In this document: positions 8,001 to 14,292 of the stretch, one piece after another | Layout: each line of letters begins with the position of its first letter | How positions within the stretch are numbered: the first letter of the stretch is position 1 | Assembly: GCA_964581175.1 (NCBI GenBank) | Contig: CAZONI010000069.1 | Span: 1 to 19,360 of the forward strand | Reading direction: 5' to 3' | DNA: 19,360 nucleotides | Source: B46-G9 sp964581175 | GTDB lineage: Bacteria > Desulfobacterota > DSM-4660 > Desulfatiglandales > Desulfatiglandaceae | The notes under the pieces: model-generated | Databases searched by the model: none | Seen by the model: only the letters and a program-made list of their open reading frames with translations | Told to the model about the DNA's origin: nothing | Translations under genes and position numbers: made by a program

Positions 8001-8512
8001 GGATGCTGGAAGAACTGAAACTGAAACGCACCAAAAAGGGCGACAGGATGGCCATCATCCAGGTAGAGGACCTGTCCGGATCGGTGGAGGTGATTCTATT
8101 CCCCGATTTGTTCGCCCGTTGCTCCGCAATGCTCAAAAGTGATGATCCGTTGCTTATCACCGGGACAGTTGAAAAAGGGGACCACACCGCCAAGATCATC
8201 GGGCAGGAAATGAGCACCCTGAGAAGCGTCAGGCAGCGACTGGTCAAAGCCATTGAAATCAGCCTGGATCAGGAAACAGCCTCCAAGAATACCCTGGAGG
8301 ATTTGCGGGACCTCACTTTTCGATTTCCCGGCGAGTGCCGCCTCCGCTTCAAGGTGCCGACGTTGTCGGGGAAGAATATAACCATCACGGCGAATGAGCG
8401 ATTCAGCGTACTCCCCTGCCCTGAACTCCTCAGCGAGGTGGAGAACATCACCGGCTGCAAGGTGACTGAAATCATAGCTCCTCCGGCGGTGACCTCGCCG
8501 GACATGGCATAG
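5012..8512 (+). CDS. dnaE: DNA polymerase III alpha subunit (DnaE)
   Basis: This 1166-residue protein is the catalytic core of the replicative polymerase. The PHP domain (about 5-285) opens with FVHLHVHSEFSLLDG, then TDHGNMFG, GSELYVAP, YYHPRVD, SACIKG and NDCHYL. The polymerase domain carries PDIDIDF with Asp413 and Asp415 at the positions of E. coli Asp401 and Asp403. A third Asp, 566, in IKFDFLGLKTL, corresponds to E. coli Asp555. GPGRGSAAGS lies upstream of these. The internal clamp-binding motif QLNIF is at 918-922, against QADMF at 920-924 in E. coli. The C-terminal part holds the OB fold (VKIAGML, VEVILFPDLF, PLLITGTVEKG). Length matches E. coli DnaE (1160). The PHP metal ligands lost in E. 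coli appear to be present. It is divergent from the kinase gene and converges on the mocA-like gene with 15 bp between the stops. Confidence 0.98.
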   Translation: MTQSSPFVHLHVHSEFSLLDGAIRPRQMLKKARKLDMGAVAVTDHGNMFGAVQFFDEARKAGIKPIIGSELYVAPGDRRNRAPSADGLPNAFHLVLLAMNEKGYRNLSRLVTLGHLEGFYYHPRVDMDLLQEYNEGLIALSACIKGMVPFFLNADRTELARKKAEELAAIFDHNRFYLEVQANNLPEQGRVNSMLRELSRELSLPLVATNDCHYLNREDAEAHDVLLCIQTGKTIDDPKRLKFSTDEFYFKSREEMLANLQDFEDALDNTVQVADRCTYEMEFGRYKYPVFHADGNRSLDDILVENARKGLAERLRLKGEEEGPLPEAMVSEYGDRLQFELDIIRKMGFSGYFLIVADFIDYARRHQIPVGPGRGSAAGSLAAYALTITNIDPIKYGLLFERFLNPQRISMPDIDIDFCINGRDEVIHYVAEKYGRENVSQIITFGTMKARAVIRDVGRSLNIPLGEVDRIAKLVPEGPKVSLEKAILDEPELKRLEEGHGPGKRLLTVSRVLEGLSRHASTHASGVVIADRPLVEYLPLFKGSKDEIMTQYTMDRIEQLGLIKFDFLGLKTLTVIKHTLDLIENTSGTRIDIDKIPLDDPATYQLCSDGKTTGVFQLESGGLKELMRRLRPEVFEDMIALVALYRPGPLGSNMVDDFVSGKHGKTRIRYPLPQLEPLLKETYGVILYQEQVMRIAQLLADYSLAEADELRKAIGKKKPEVMARHKQRFVEGARKNAVKPQKAENLFQLIEKFGGYGFNKSHSAAYALIAYQTAYLKAHFPVEFMAALLTQDMGNQDKTIKNIAECRNMGIEILPPDINESQADFSVVDGKIRFGLAAVKNVGLKAVEFVIEERREDGPYHDLLSFCRRVGTGKVNRRVLEGLILCGAFDYTGVHRARLFAGLDDVLRFCGANHDPNQLNIFGSLVPQAGTGLGFIDLPDVEEWQEKERLKKEKEALGFYISGHPLAGFEREIALVSSCSIQDLPVQRDKSRVKIAGMLEELKLKRTKKGDRMAIIQVEDLSGSVEVILFPDLFARCSAMLKSDDPLLITGTVEKGDHTAKIIGQEMSTLRSVRQRLVKAIEISLDQETASKNTLEDLRDLTFRFPGECRLRFKVPTLSGKNITITANERFSVLPCPELLSEVENITGCKVTEIIAPPAVTSPDMA

Positions 8513-8527
8513 CATCGGATTCTGTCG

Positions 8528-9157
8528 CTATTCCGCCGTGTTCAGAATTTTCAAGAGGGCTTTCCGGTAGTCTTCCGGGGTATCGAGGTCCAGGTCGCTA
8601 AAACCCTGGGGAGCATCCACCAGGCAGACCTCGTCTCTGAAGGCGTCAAATAGCTCCCGCGCTCCCACATCGCCTTCCAGCTTGCACAAGGCCCCAAACC
8701 ATGCCTTCCCGAGAATAACCGGATGTGAACGCCTTCCGCAGATTTGAATAGCTCCCATGGATTTCCCTGATGCCAGGTAGCGTTTGAGCAGATGATTGAT
8801 CAGCGCTGCAGTAATATTCGGCATATCGGCCAGGACGATCATGAGGTGGCGGGTATCTCTTTCAACAGCTCCAAGGCCTATGATAATGGACGAGCTCATC
8901 CCCTCCCGGTAGCGATCGTTCTTGATTATCCTCAGTTTCTCGTTTGGCAGGGACCGGGTCAACGCCTCCTGAATTTCCCGGGAGCGGTGTCCGAGGACCA
9001 GAATTACCTGATCGAGGTCCGATTTCAGCACTTCCGCGAGGATGCGCTCAAGAAGGGATGTATCCCCGATGCGAAGCAGCTGCTTGGGTTCGCCCATCCT
9101 GCGGGAGGCGCCTGCCGCAAGGACAAGCCCGGCAACTTTTTCTTTCCGTCCGTTCAT
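8528..9157 (-). CDS. MobA/MocA-like nucleotidyltransferase (probable molybdenum cofactor cytidylyltransferase)
   Basis: This 209-residue protein of the MobA-like NTP-transferase family transfers CMP or GMP to molybdopterin. The nucleotide-binding signature LAAGASRRMGEPKQ is at 13-26, and the metal-binding ADMP is at 110-113. The later motifs SHPVILGKAWF and GDVGARELF are typical of MocA and related CTP-using enzymes rather than GTP-using MobA. A CTP:molybdopterin cytidylyltransferase for xanthine-dehydrogenase-type enzymes is therefore the best guess. No such dehydrogenase or XdhC-like gene is adjacent, so the specificity is inferred. Start 9157 is chosen over the upstream ATG at 9232 because AGGGAAGG lies just upstream and homology begins at KVAGLVLAAG. 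It follows trpB on the same strand after 128 bp that contain a hairpin. Confidence 0.8.
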   Translation of the reverse strand: MNGRKEKVAGLVLAAGASRRMGEPKQLLRIGDTSLLERILAEVLKSDLDQVILVLGHRSREIQEALTRSLPNEKLRIIKNDRYREGMSSSIIIGLGAVERDTRHLMIVLADMPNITAALINHLLKRYLASGKSMGAIQICGRRSHPVILGKAWFGALCKLEGDVGARELFDAFRDEVCLVDAPQGFSDLDLDTPEDYRKALLKILNTAE

Positions 9158-9217
9158 GATGCCTTCCCTAGAAACGGTGTCTGCCTGAAGGAGATTCTCT
9201 GTTTCTCTTACCCAAAG

Positions 9218-9246
9218 CAGCCCGGAGATCATTGATCACCGGGCTG
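9218..9246 (-). terminator. Hairpin downstream of trpB (terminator-like, no U-tract)
   Basis: CAGCCCGG (9218-9225) pairs with CCGGGCTG (9239-9246). After an A-A mismatch, GATC pairs with GATC around a three-base loop. It lies 40 bases past the trpB stop. Neither strand has a run of T after the stem, so intrinsic termination would be weak. It may instead stabilise or process the mRNA between trpB and the mocA-like gene. Confidence 0.35.
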
Positions 9247-9285
9247 TCAGGGACTCTACCATTTCTGTGAGTCAAAAGAAAAGGG

Positions 9286-10662
9286 TTATCCGGTGTACTG
9301 TCGTGGTTTGGGCAGCGGCGCGATATCAGCCAGGGCCCGTTCGATTTCGTCCTCCGGGAGGGCATGATCTCCGAGCTTCCCGGCCAGGTAAGCCTCATAT
9401 GCCGCCATGTCCACCAGCCCGTGACCGCTCCAGTTGAAGAGGATCACCTTTTCCTTTCCCTCTTCCTTGGCTTTCAGGGCCTCTCGGATGACCACCGCTA
9501 TCGCATGGTCCGTCTCGGGAGCGCTGATAAACCCTTCAGTCCGGGCAAACGTTATTCCGGCCTTGAAAGTCTCGAGCTGGGGTAGAGCCACGGGCCGGAT
9601 GAGTTTGTCCAGGATAAGCTGACTGATAATGGGAGCCATGCCGTGGTATCTCAAGCCCCCGGCATGAATGGGTTCGGGTACAAAATTATGGCCGAGCGTA
9701 TGCATGGGCAGGAGGGGGGTCATTTGAACCGTGTCGCCGAAGTCATAGGCAAAGGGCCCCCTGGTCATGGTGGGACAGGACGTCGGTTCCACCGCTATGA
9801 TGTCGATATCTTTGCCGTTTATCTTGTCCCGGACAAAGGGCAGACAATTACCGGCAAAGTTGCTCCCACCTCCTGCGCACCCGATAATCACGTCCGGATA
9901 GTCCCCTGCCAGGGCCATCTGTTTCTGACATTCGAGACCGTTGATGGTCTGGTGGAGCATCACGTGATTCAGCACACTCCCCAGGGAGTACTTCGCATCT
10001 TCATCCATCACCGCCGCCTCAACGGCCTCGCTGATGGCAATCCCGAGGCTCCCGGGAGAATCAGGATGCTGTGCCAGGATGCTCTGTCCCGCCTTGGTTT
10101 CCGTACTGGGACTGGCCACGCAGTTTGCACCCCAGGTCTGCATCATAATGCGGCGGTAGGGCTTCTGATTATAACTCACCTTGACCATGAAAACCTTACA
10201 CTCAAGGCCGAACAAGGCACAGGAGAAGGCAAGGGCGCTTCCCCACTGCCCGGCTCCGGTCTCCGTGGTAATGCGCTTTGTTCCGGAGATCTTGTTGTAA
10301 TATGCCTGAGCGATGGCCGTGTTGGGTTTGTGGCTCCCGGGAGGACTCACCCCCTCGTTCTTGAAGTAGATCCTCGCGGGTGTTTGGAGGTGTTTCTCCA
10401 GGCTTTGGGCCCGGTAGAGGGGTGTCGGACGCCAGATCAGGTATTTCTCGAGGACTTCTTCAGGGATGTCTATCTCCCGTGCCTGGCTGACCTCCTGTTC
10501 AATCAGCGGCATGGGGAAAATGGGTGCCAGGTCCTCCGGCCCAACAGGTTGTCCCGTCCCCGGATGGAGGGGCGGTTCCATGGGAGTAGGCATATCCGGC
10601 ATAATGTTGTACCATTGGCGAGGTAATTCAGATTCCGGCAGCACAAATTTCTTGCTCTCCAT
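9286..10662 (-). CDS. trpB: Tryptophan synthase beta-like PLP enzyme (TrpB2 type)
   Basis: This 458-residue PLP-dependent enzyme is expected to condense indole with serine to give tryptophan. The PLP lysine is Lys112 in GSHKPNTA. The catalytic glutamate region is TETGAGQWG (132-140), and the phosphate-binding loop is GCAGGGSN in the middle of the protein. The long N-terminal extension (MPTPMEPPLHPGTG and RPTPLYRA) and the length, about 60 residues more than the trpA-linked TrpB1, place it in the TrpB2 subfamily common in archaea and many anaerobes. No trpA or other trp gene is nearby, so it may act alone as an indole-salvage or stand-alone synthase, which is known for TrpB2. The start is secure: AAAAGGAGG lies four bases upstream of ATG 10662. 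It stands 388 bp downstream of the next minus-strand gene, with a candidate promoter in that gap. Confidence 0.92.
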   Translation of the reverse strand: MESKKFVLPESELPRQWYNIMPDMPTPMEPPLHPGTGQPVGPEDLAPIFPMPLIEQEVSQAREIDIPEEVLEKYLIWRPTPLYRAQSLEKHLQTPARIYFKNEGVSPPGSHKPNTAIAQAYYNKISGTKRITTETGAGQWGSALAFSCALFGLECKVFMVKVSYNQKPYRRIMMQTWGANCVASPSTETKAGQSILAQHPDSPGSLGIAISEAVEAAVMDEDAKYSLGSVLNHVMLHQTINGLECQKQMALAGDYPDVIIGCAGGGSNFAGNCLPFVRDKINGKDIDIIAVEPTSCPTMTRGPFAYDFGDTVQMTPLLPMHTLGHNFVPEPIHAGGLRYHGMAPIISQLILDKLIRPVALPQLETFKAGITFARTEGFISAPETDHAIAVVIREALKAKEEGKEKVILFNWSGHGLVDMAAYEAYLAGKLGDHALPEDEIERALADIAPLPKPRQYTG

Positions 10663-10844
10663 AATGCCTCCTTTTCAACATCTTGACATATCATTTTGAC
10701 CTTCGGGCACCGCTGTTGAAGGCCGCCCTTTTGCCTTCACTGTAGCAACACGCATATCAGTTCGTCTCACCTCCCTTCAGTCTTGGGTGAAAGTCCAATG
10801 TTTACCAGAAAGACCAAAGGTTGTTTCGAGAAAGTTCAACAGGC

Positions 10845-10979
10845 TTGCCGGCATGAAAGGAAGAAGAATAGGAGGTTTCGGCCCAGAATGGATCTCATGG
10901 AGGTTGGGCTGCGGTGCAGTTGCCGGCAAGAAATAACGCTAGTGCTTTTTTCCTGGCTTGTCAAATACTATTTGCCGGC
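10845..10979. repeat. Three copies of the 8-mer TTGCCGGC upstream of trpB
   Basis: TTGCCGGC occurs at 10845-10852, 10920-10927 and 10972-10979. The core GCCGGC is self-complementary, and the middle copy extends to the perfect palindrome TTGCCGGCAA (10920-10929). The last two copies flank the candidate trpB promoter. The spacing of centres is 75 and 52 bp. They could be binding sites for one regulator; with no second example of the motif this is only a suggestion. Confidence 0.4.
10936..10964 (-). promoter_or_regulatory. Candidate sigma-70 promoter for trpB
   Basis: On the minus strand TTGACA (10964-10959) is a perfect -35 hexamer. It is followed after 17 bases by TAGCGT (10941-10936), which matches three of six -10 positions. 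It sits about 275 bp upstream of trpB, giving a long leader. The remaining bases of the 10663-11050 gap hold a possible 26-codon leader ORF, the TTGCCGGC repeats and a hairpin. No recognisable riboswitch was seen. Confidence 0.4.
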
Positions 10980-10984
10980 TGACG

Positions 10985-11020
10985 AGGGAGCAGGAAGCCT
11001 GCCCGGTCTTCCCGCTCCCT
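10985..11020 (-). terminator. Strong hairpin after the Ig-like protein gene (possible terminator)
   Basis: AGGGAGC (10985-10991) pairs with GCTCCCT (11014-11020). After one mismatch GGAAG (993-997) pairs with CTTCC (11008-11012), leaving a ten-base loop. It starts 31 bases after the stop of the 11051-11683 gene. No T-run follows on the minus strand, so the terminator call is tentative. Confidence 0.45.
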
Positions 11021-11050
11021 TCTTCCAGCGGATCTGCATGGAGGAAAAAG

Positions 11051-11683
11051 TTACTCTACCGTCACGCCAATCGGCGGATTCGGGGCAGTCGTATCAGGAG
11101 GATTGTATGTCGCCGTGAGGGTGTACGTTCCTTCGTTCCCGGCCTGGTCTCTGGCGGTAACTGTGATGGTGTTTTGGCCTTGGGCCAGGGTGATTCCTGA
11201 AACCGACCAGGTGGTTGTGCCGTTCGCAGTACCGCTGCTACCCCTGGAATTACTCCAGCGCACCACAACCACCCCCACATTGTCAGCGGCCGTCCCTCGC
11301 AGGTCCAGCGTGCCTAGGGGAGTCTCATAGGTGGTCCCGGTGGTCGGGGAAGTAAGAGCCACAGTGGGAGCATGTGTGTCAGCGATTGTCTTGGAGACTT
11401 CCTGGGAAAATCCGCTCTCGTTGCCCGAGGTATCCATCGCCGTCACTGCGAAAAAGTAGGTGAGGCCTTCCTGAAGGTTGTTGACGGTATAACTGGTTGC
11501 CTTCCCCGCCGGAACAGGAGTTCCATAGGTACGGGAGACGGTGCCGGTGTAGACCCGGTATTCCTGAAGGTCAGGCTCCGTATTTGCCTGCCAGCTGACC
11601 CTGGCGGAACCGGCAATTAAGAGTGACGGGATCAGGCACAGGAAAACCACAGATGAAACCATTAATAATCGTCGTCTTTTCAT
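11051..11683 (-). CDS. Exported fibronectin type III / Ig-like domain protein
   Basis: This 210-residue protein has a signal peptide: basic MKRRR, a hydrophobic core, and likely cleavage after AGSA at residue 27. A fibronectin type III domain follows at about 28-100 (VSWQANTEPDLQEYRVY, LQEGLTYFFAVTAMDTSGNES). A second Ig-like beta domain, resembling those of glucodextranase-type proteins, lies at 104-193 (PTVALTSP, GITLAQGQNTITVTARDQAGNEG). No catalytic domain is present, so binding or a structural role outside the cytoplasm is inferred. The protein ends shortly after PPDTTAPNPPIGVTV, which looks like the linker and first strand of a third domain, so it may be a truncated form. Start 11683 has GGAGGG five bases upstream and lies 27 bases from the predicted sigma-54 transcription start; a longer frame to 11797 would run through that promoter. 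Confidence 0.8.
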   Translation of the reverse strand: MKRRRLLMVSSVVFLCLIPSLLIAGSARVSWQANTEPDLQEYRVYTGTVSRTYGTPVPAGKATSYTVNNLQEGLTYFFAVTAMDTSGNESGFSQEVSKTIADTHAPTVALTSPTTGTTYETPLGTLDLRGTAADNVGVVVVRWSNSRGSSGTANGTTTWSVSGITLAQGQNTITVTARDQAGNEGTYTLTATYNPPDTTAPNPPIGVTVE

Positions 11684-11720
11684 ATCATCCCTCCGTGAAG
11701 TACGTTGCTCTTCATTGTTA

Positions 11721-11738
11721 AGCAACTGCCGTGCCAAG
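11721..11738 (-). promoter_or_regulatory. Sigma-54 (RpoN) promoter for the Ig-like protein gene
   Basis: The minus strand from 11738 to 11721 reads CTTGGCACGGCAGTTGCT. It matches the -24/-12 consensus YTGGCACGrNNNTTGCW at every defined position. The GG (11735-11734) and GC (11723-11722) pairs are separated by exactly ten bases. The predicted start near 11710 leaves a 27-base leader with a good ribosome site before ATG 11683. An RpoN-dependent activator would be required; no such gene is in the window. Confidence 0.85.
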
Positions 11739-12033
11739 GGCCGCACTATTGCGGAAAGGTCCAATGGTCCGTGAGCCGGGCAGGTATCTACCTTCAACCT
11801 GCTGACATAACAGGAATAAATTCACTCAAGAAATATTCATGTTCGGCACGAAAAAACCCTCGTTTCAATCGGCCTCTCGGAGGACACGGATAGGTGCACG
11901 AAAGTGCGCATTGATATTTGTTGTGTGCTTTTTTGTGCAGGTCACTTCGGGCACATTCTTTCGCGTGCGAAGATATCCTTGTCGGGAAAAACGGGTTGTG
12001 GTAGAGATATCTATCGTGAGGCAAGAAGCAAAA
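11739..12033. other. Divergent intergenic region between the Ig-like gene and the radical SAM gene
   Basis: Together with the sigma-54 site this makes a 350-bp gap. It should hold upstream activator sites for the minus-strand promoter and a promoter for the plus-strand gene. GGTCC repeats at 11758-11762 and 11766-11770, 20 bp upstream of the -24 element. GCAC-GAAA-GTGC forms a short stem near 11900. The plus-strand frame is open from 11839, but this part resembles no protein and is probably non-coding. No clear sigma-70 promoter was found. Confidence 0.5.
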
Positions 12034-13038
12034 ATGGATCTGAGAACGCTCTATGAAAACTGCCGCTTATGTCCGAGGCAGTGCGGGGTAAATCGAAGTA
12101 TCCGGAACAGGGGCGGAAAAACCGGTTTCTGCGGTGAGGCCGACGTGGTCCGGGTGGCATGCATCGGTGCCCATTTCGGCGAGGAACCGCCTCTTACGGG
12201 AACAAACGGATCCGGGACCGTCTTCTTTTCCGGCTGCTCACTACGCTGTGCTTTCTGCCAGAACCGTCAGATTTCCCACGAATCCCGCGGCGACCCCCTG
12301 GATATGGTTTCACTCGAATCACGGGTACAAGAGATGGTCCGGTCGGAGAAGACGCACAATATCAACTTTGTAACCCCGGACCATTTCTTTCCACATGTCT
12401 TTCAGCTGGTTTCTTCCCTGCGGAAAACAGGGTATGACCTGCCCATGGTTTACAATCTCTCCGGCTACCAGTCCGTGGGCCTGCTGAGGATGGCGAAAGA
12501 GTACGCCGACATTTACCTGCCCGACTTCAAGTACGCCGACAGGGCGCTGGCCGCGTCTCTCTCAAGGGCCGCGGATTACCCCGAAGTGGCCCTGGAGGCT
12601 CTTACAGAGATGGTGCGGCAAAAGGGCTTTCTGGATTCCTGTGTCAAAGACTGTCAAGTCGCCGCAAAGGGTGTCCTGGTCAGACACCTCATTCTCCCCG
12701 GACAACTCCAGAACAGTATCGACGCCCTGACGACGCTCCGCGTTGAATTCGGCCCCGAGATGCCTCTTAGCCTCATGTCACAGTACCATCCGGTTGGAAG
12801 AACCCTGAAGGGACCTCTCAAACGGTTCCTCGAAAAAGAAGAATTCGATGCTGTTTACGCGCATGTGCGGGAACTGGGATTTCGCAACCTCTTTGTGCAG
12901 TTTCCCGCCGAGCGAAATGAAGGCCTTTCAAACGTGCGATCTCCATTTTTGCCGGACTTCGGCAAGACCCGGCCGTTCGGGGATGCGGGACAAAAGGCCA
13001 TGCATCCTCCTGTTGACATAAAAAAGGTGCTTTGGTAA
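12034..13038 (+). CDS. Radical SAM protein, PflX-like (homolog of pyruvate formate-lyase activating enzymes)
   Basis: This 334-residue protein belongs to the group called PflX or uncharacterised Fe-S protein (COG1313). It opens with CRLCPRQCGVNR and a GKTGFCG motif, an N-terminal Cys cluster typical of the group. The radical SAM signature CSLRCAFC, three Cys in CxxxCxxC spacing for a [4Fe-4S] cluster, lies near residues 70-77. Further conserved stretches are NINFVTPDHF, MVYNLSGYQS, IYLPDFKYAD and the late VRHLILPG and LMSQYHPVG. The family resembles glycyl-radical-enzyme activases, but its real target is unknown and no glycyl radical enzyme is nearby. Start 12034 is preferred because the Cys motif begins ten residues later; an in-frame GTG at 12016 is possible. 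The ribosome site is weak. It is followed after 36 bp by the Fe-S oxidoreductase gene and likely shares its transcript. Confidence 0.85.
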   Translation: MDLRTLYENCRLCPRQCGVNRSIRNRGGKTGFCGEADVVRVACIGAHFGEEPPLTGTNGSGTVFFSGCSLRCAFCQNRQISHESRGDPLDMVSLESRVQEMVRSEKTHNINFVTPDHFFPHVFQLVSSLRKTGYDLPMVYNLSGYQSVGLLRMAKEYADIYLPDFKYADRALAASLSRAADYPEVALEALTEMVRQKGFLDSCVKDCQVAAKGVLVRHLILPGQLQNSIDALTTLRVEFGPEMPLSLMSQYHPVGRTLKGPLKRFLEKEEFDAVYAHVRELGFRNLFVQFPAERNEGLSNVRSPFLPDFGKTRPFGDAGQKAMHPPVDIKKVLW

Positions 13039-13074
13039 TATACATAATTGTTTAGGAAAGGAGCCGAAGGCAAA

Positions 13075-14223
13075 ATGGAGACGATGACACCTTTTTATGA
13101 AGTCAACGAGGCCCTGGTTGCCATGGGGGCTGAGAAACTCAATCTCTGCATGCAATGCGGCATGTGCGCAGGGTCCTGTCCGTGGCGCATCGTGGAAGGG
13201 CCATTCAATGTGCGCCGTCTCATCAGGATGGCACAGCTCGGCGTCGAGGGATACGAGTCGGAAGACATTCTGTATGGATGCACCACCTGCAACAAGTGCG
13301 TCCTGCGGTGTCCACGAGGGGTAACCATTATCGACATCGTGAAGGCCATGCGCGCAATGATAGCGGAAACAGGGGCGATTCCGGGTATCCTGCGGACGGT
13401 CACGGGAAGCGTGCACAGCAAGGGCAATCCCTGGTCGGAGCCCCGGGAGAAAAGAACCGAATGGATGGAAGGTCTGGACGTCCCCGTCTTCGATGAGAAC
13501 ACGGAGTATTTCCTGTCTGTTTGTTGTACGTCGGCGTATGACGTCAGGAGCCGGAACATCGCCCGTGCCCTGGTCAAGATCCTCAAGGCGGCCGATGTCT
13601 CCTTCGGGGTGATAGGAGAAGAAGAAAGCTGCTGTGGCGAGTCGGTACGAAAGATCGGGGATGAAGAACTCTTTATGAACACGGCGCAAAAGAACGTTAC
13701 ACTTTTCAAAGAAAAGGGCGTGAAAAAAATTATCACCACCTCTCCCCATTGTTTCTATACCTTCACAAATGAATACCCGGAAATTGGCGGTGAATTCGAG
13801 GTCGTCCACTACACACAGCTTCTGAAACAGCTTCTCGATGCGGGAAAACTCACGCTGAAAGGAACAATCGACCGGAAAATCACCTACCATGATCCCTGTT
13901 ACCTCGGCCGTCACAGCAAGGTCTATGATGAGCCGAGAGAGGTTATTTCCATGATCAGCGGAGGAAATCTCGTTGAAATGAAACGGATCAGGAATGACAG
14001 CCTCTGTTGCGGCGGCGGCGGCGGAAGGTTGTGGATGGAAACAAAACCTGAATGGCGCTTTTCCGACCTGAGAATCCGTGAGGCCTGCGAAACCGGTGCA
14101 ACAATCCTGGCGACGGCATGTCCTTACTGCATCAGCATGTTGGAAGACAGCAGAAAGACCACAAATAGCGAAGATGCCATCGAGATCAAGGACGTATCCG
14201 AGCTGGTTGCAGACCTCGTATAG
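13075..14223 (+). CDS. HdrD-like iron-sulfur oxidoreductase (two [4Fe-4S] clusters plus two cysteine-rich CCG domains)
   Basis: This 382-residue protein resembles the heterodisulfide reductase HdrD/GlcF family. Two ferredoxin-like cluster motifs lie near the N-terminus: Cys25, 28, 31, 35 and Cys69, 72, 75, 79. Two cysteine-rich CCG domains follow. The first has Cys150/151, Cys186/187 and SPHC at 223-226, where a Ser occupies the place of the usual first Cys. The second has Cys275, Cys311/312 and CPYC at 349-352, plus a Gly-rich CCGGGGGRLW. Family members carry electrons between quinones, flavoproteins or thiol/disulfide pairs; the partner here is unknown. No membrane segment is seen, so it is cytoplasmic or peripherally bound. 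ATG 13075 is preceded by AAAGGAG and GAAGG; an in-frame TTG at 13048 is less likely. An intrinsic terminator follows the stop by 14 bases. Confidence 0.85.
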   Translation: METMTPFYEVNEALVAMGAEKLNLCMQCGMCAGSCPWRIVEGPFNVRRLIRMAQLGVEGYESEDILYGCTTCNKCVLRCPRGVTIIDIVKAMRAMIAETGAIPGILRTVTGSVHSKGNPWSEPREKRTEWMEGLDVPVFDENTEYFLSVCCTSAYDVRSRNIARALVKILKAADVSFGVIGEEESCCGESVRKIGDEELFMNTAQKNVTLFKEKGVKKIITTSPHCFYTFTNEYPEIGGEFEVVHYTQLLKQLLDAGKLTLKGTIDRKITYHDPCYLGRHSKVYDEPREVISMISGGNLVEMKRIRNDSLCCGGGGGRLWMETKPEWRFSDLRIREACETGATILATACPYCISMLEDSRKTTNSEDAIEIKDVSELVADLV

Positions 14224-14237
14224 CCCCTTTCTCCAGG

Positions 14238-14268
14238 AGCGCCCTGCATGGACGCGGGGCGCTTTTCT
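14238..14268 (+). terminator. Rho-independent terminator after the Fe-S oxidoreductase gene
   Basis: AGCGCCCTGC (14238-14247) pairs with GCGGGGCGCT (14254-14263) through ten pairs, one of them G-T, around a six-base loop. TTTTCTT follows at the end of the stem. This closes the radical SAM/Fe-S transcript and lies 25 bases before larC. A longer larC frame would start at 14248, inside this hairpin, which argues against that start. Confidence 0.85.
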
Positions 14269-14292
14269 TATCTTGCACAGTTTGGATGTCGT

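Noticed and set aside
9643..10626. 327-codon open frame on the plus strand
   Set aside because: It is antisense to trpB2, which is clearly the coding strand.
10783..11118. 111-codon plus-strand frame across the trpB2 upstream gap
   Set aside because: The composition looks random, there is no ribosome site, and it overlaps hairpins, the candidate promoter and the end of the Ig-like gene.
11839..12033. 65-residue N-terminal extension of the PflX-like protein
   Set aside because: The region has a hydrophobic stretch that might be taken for a signal, but the family begins at the Cys motif and is cytoplasmic.
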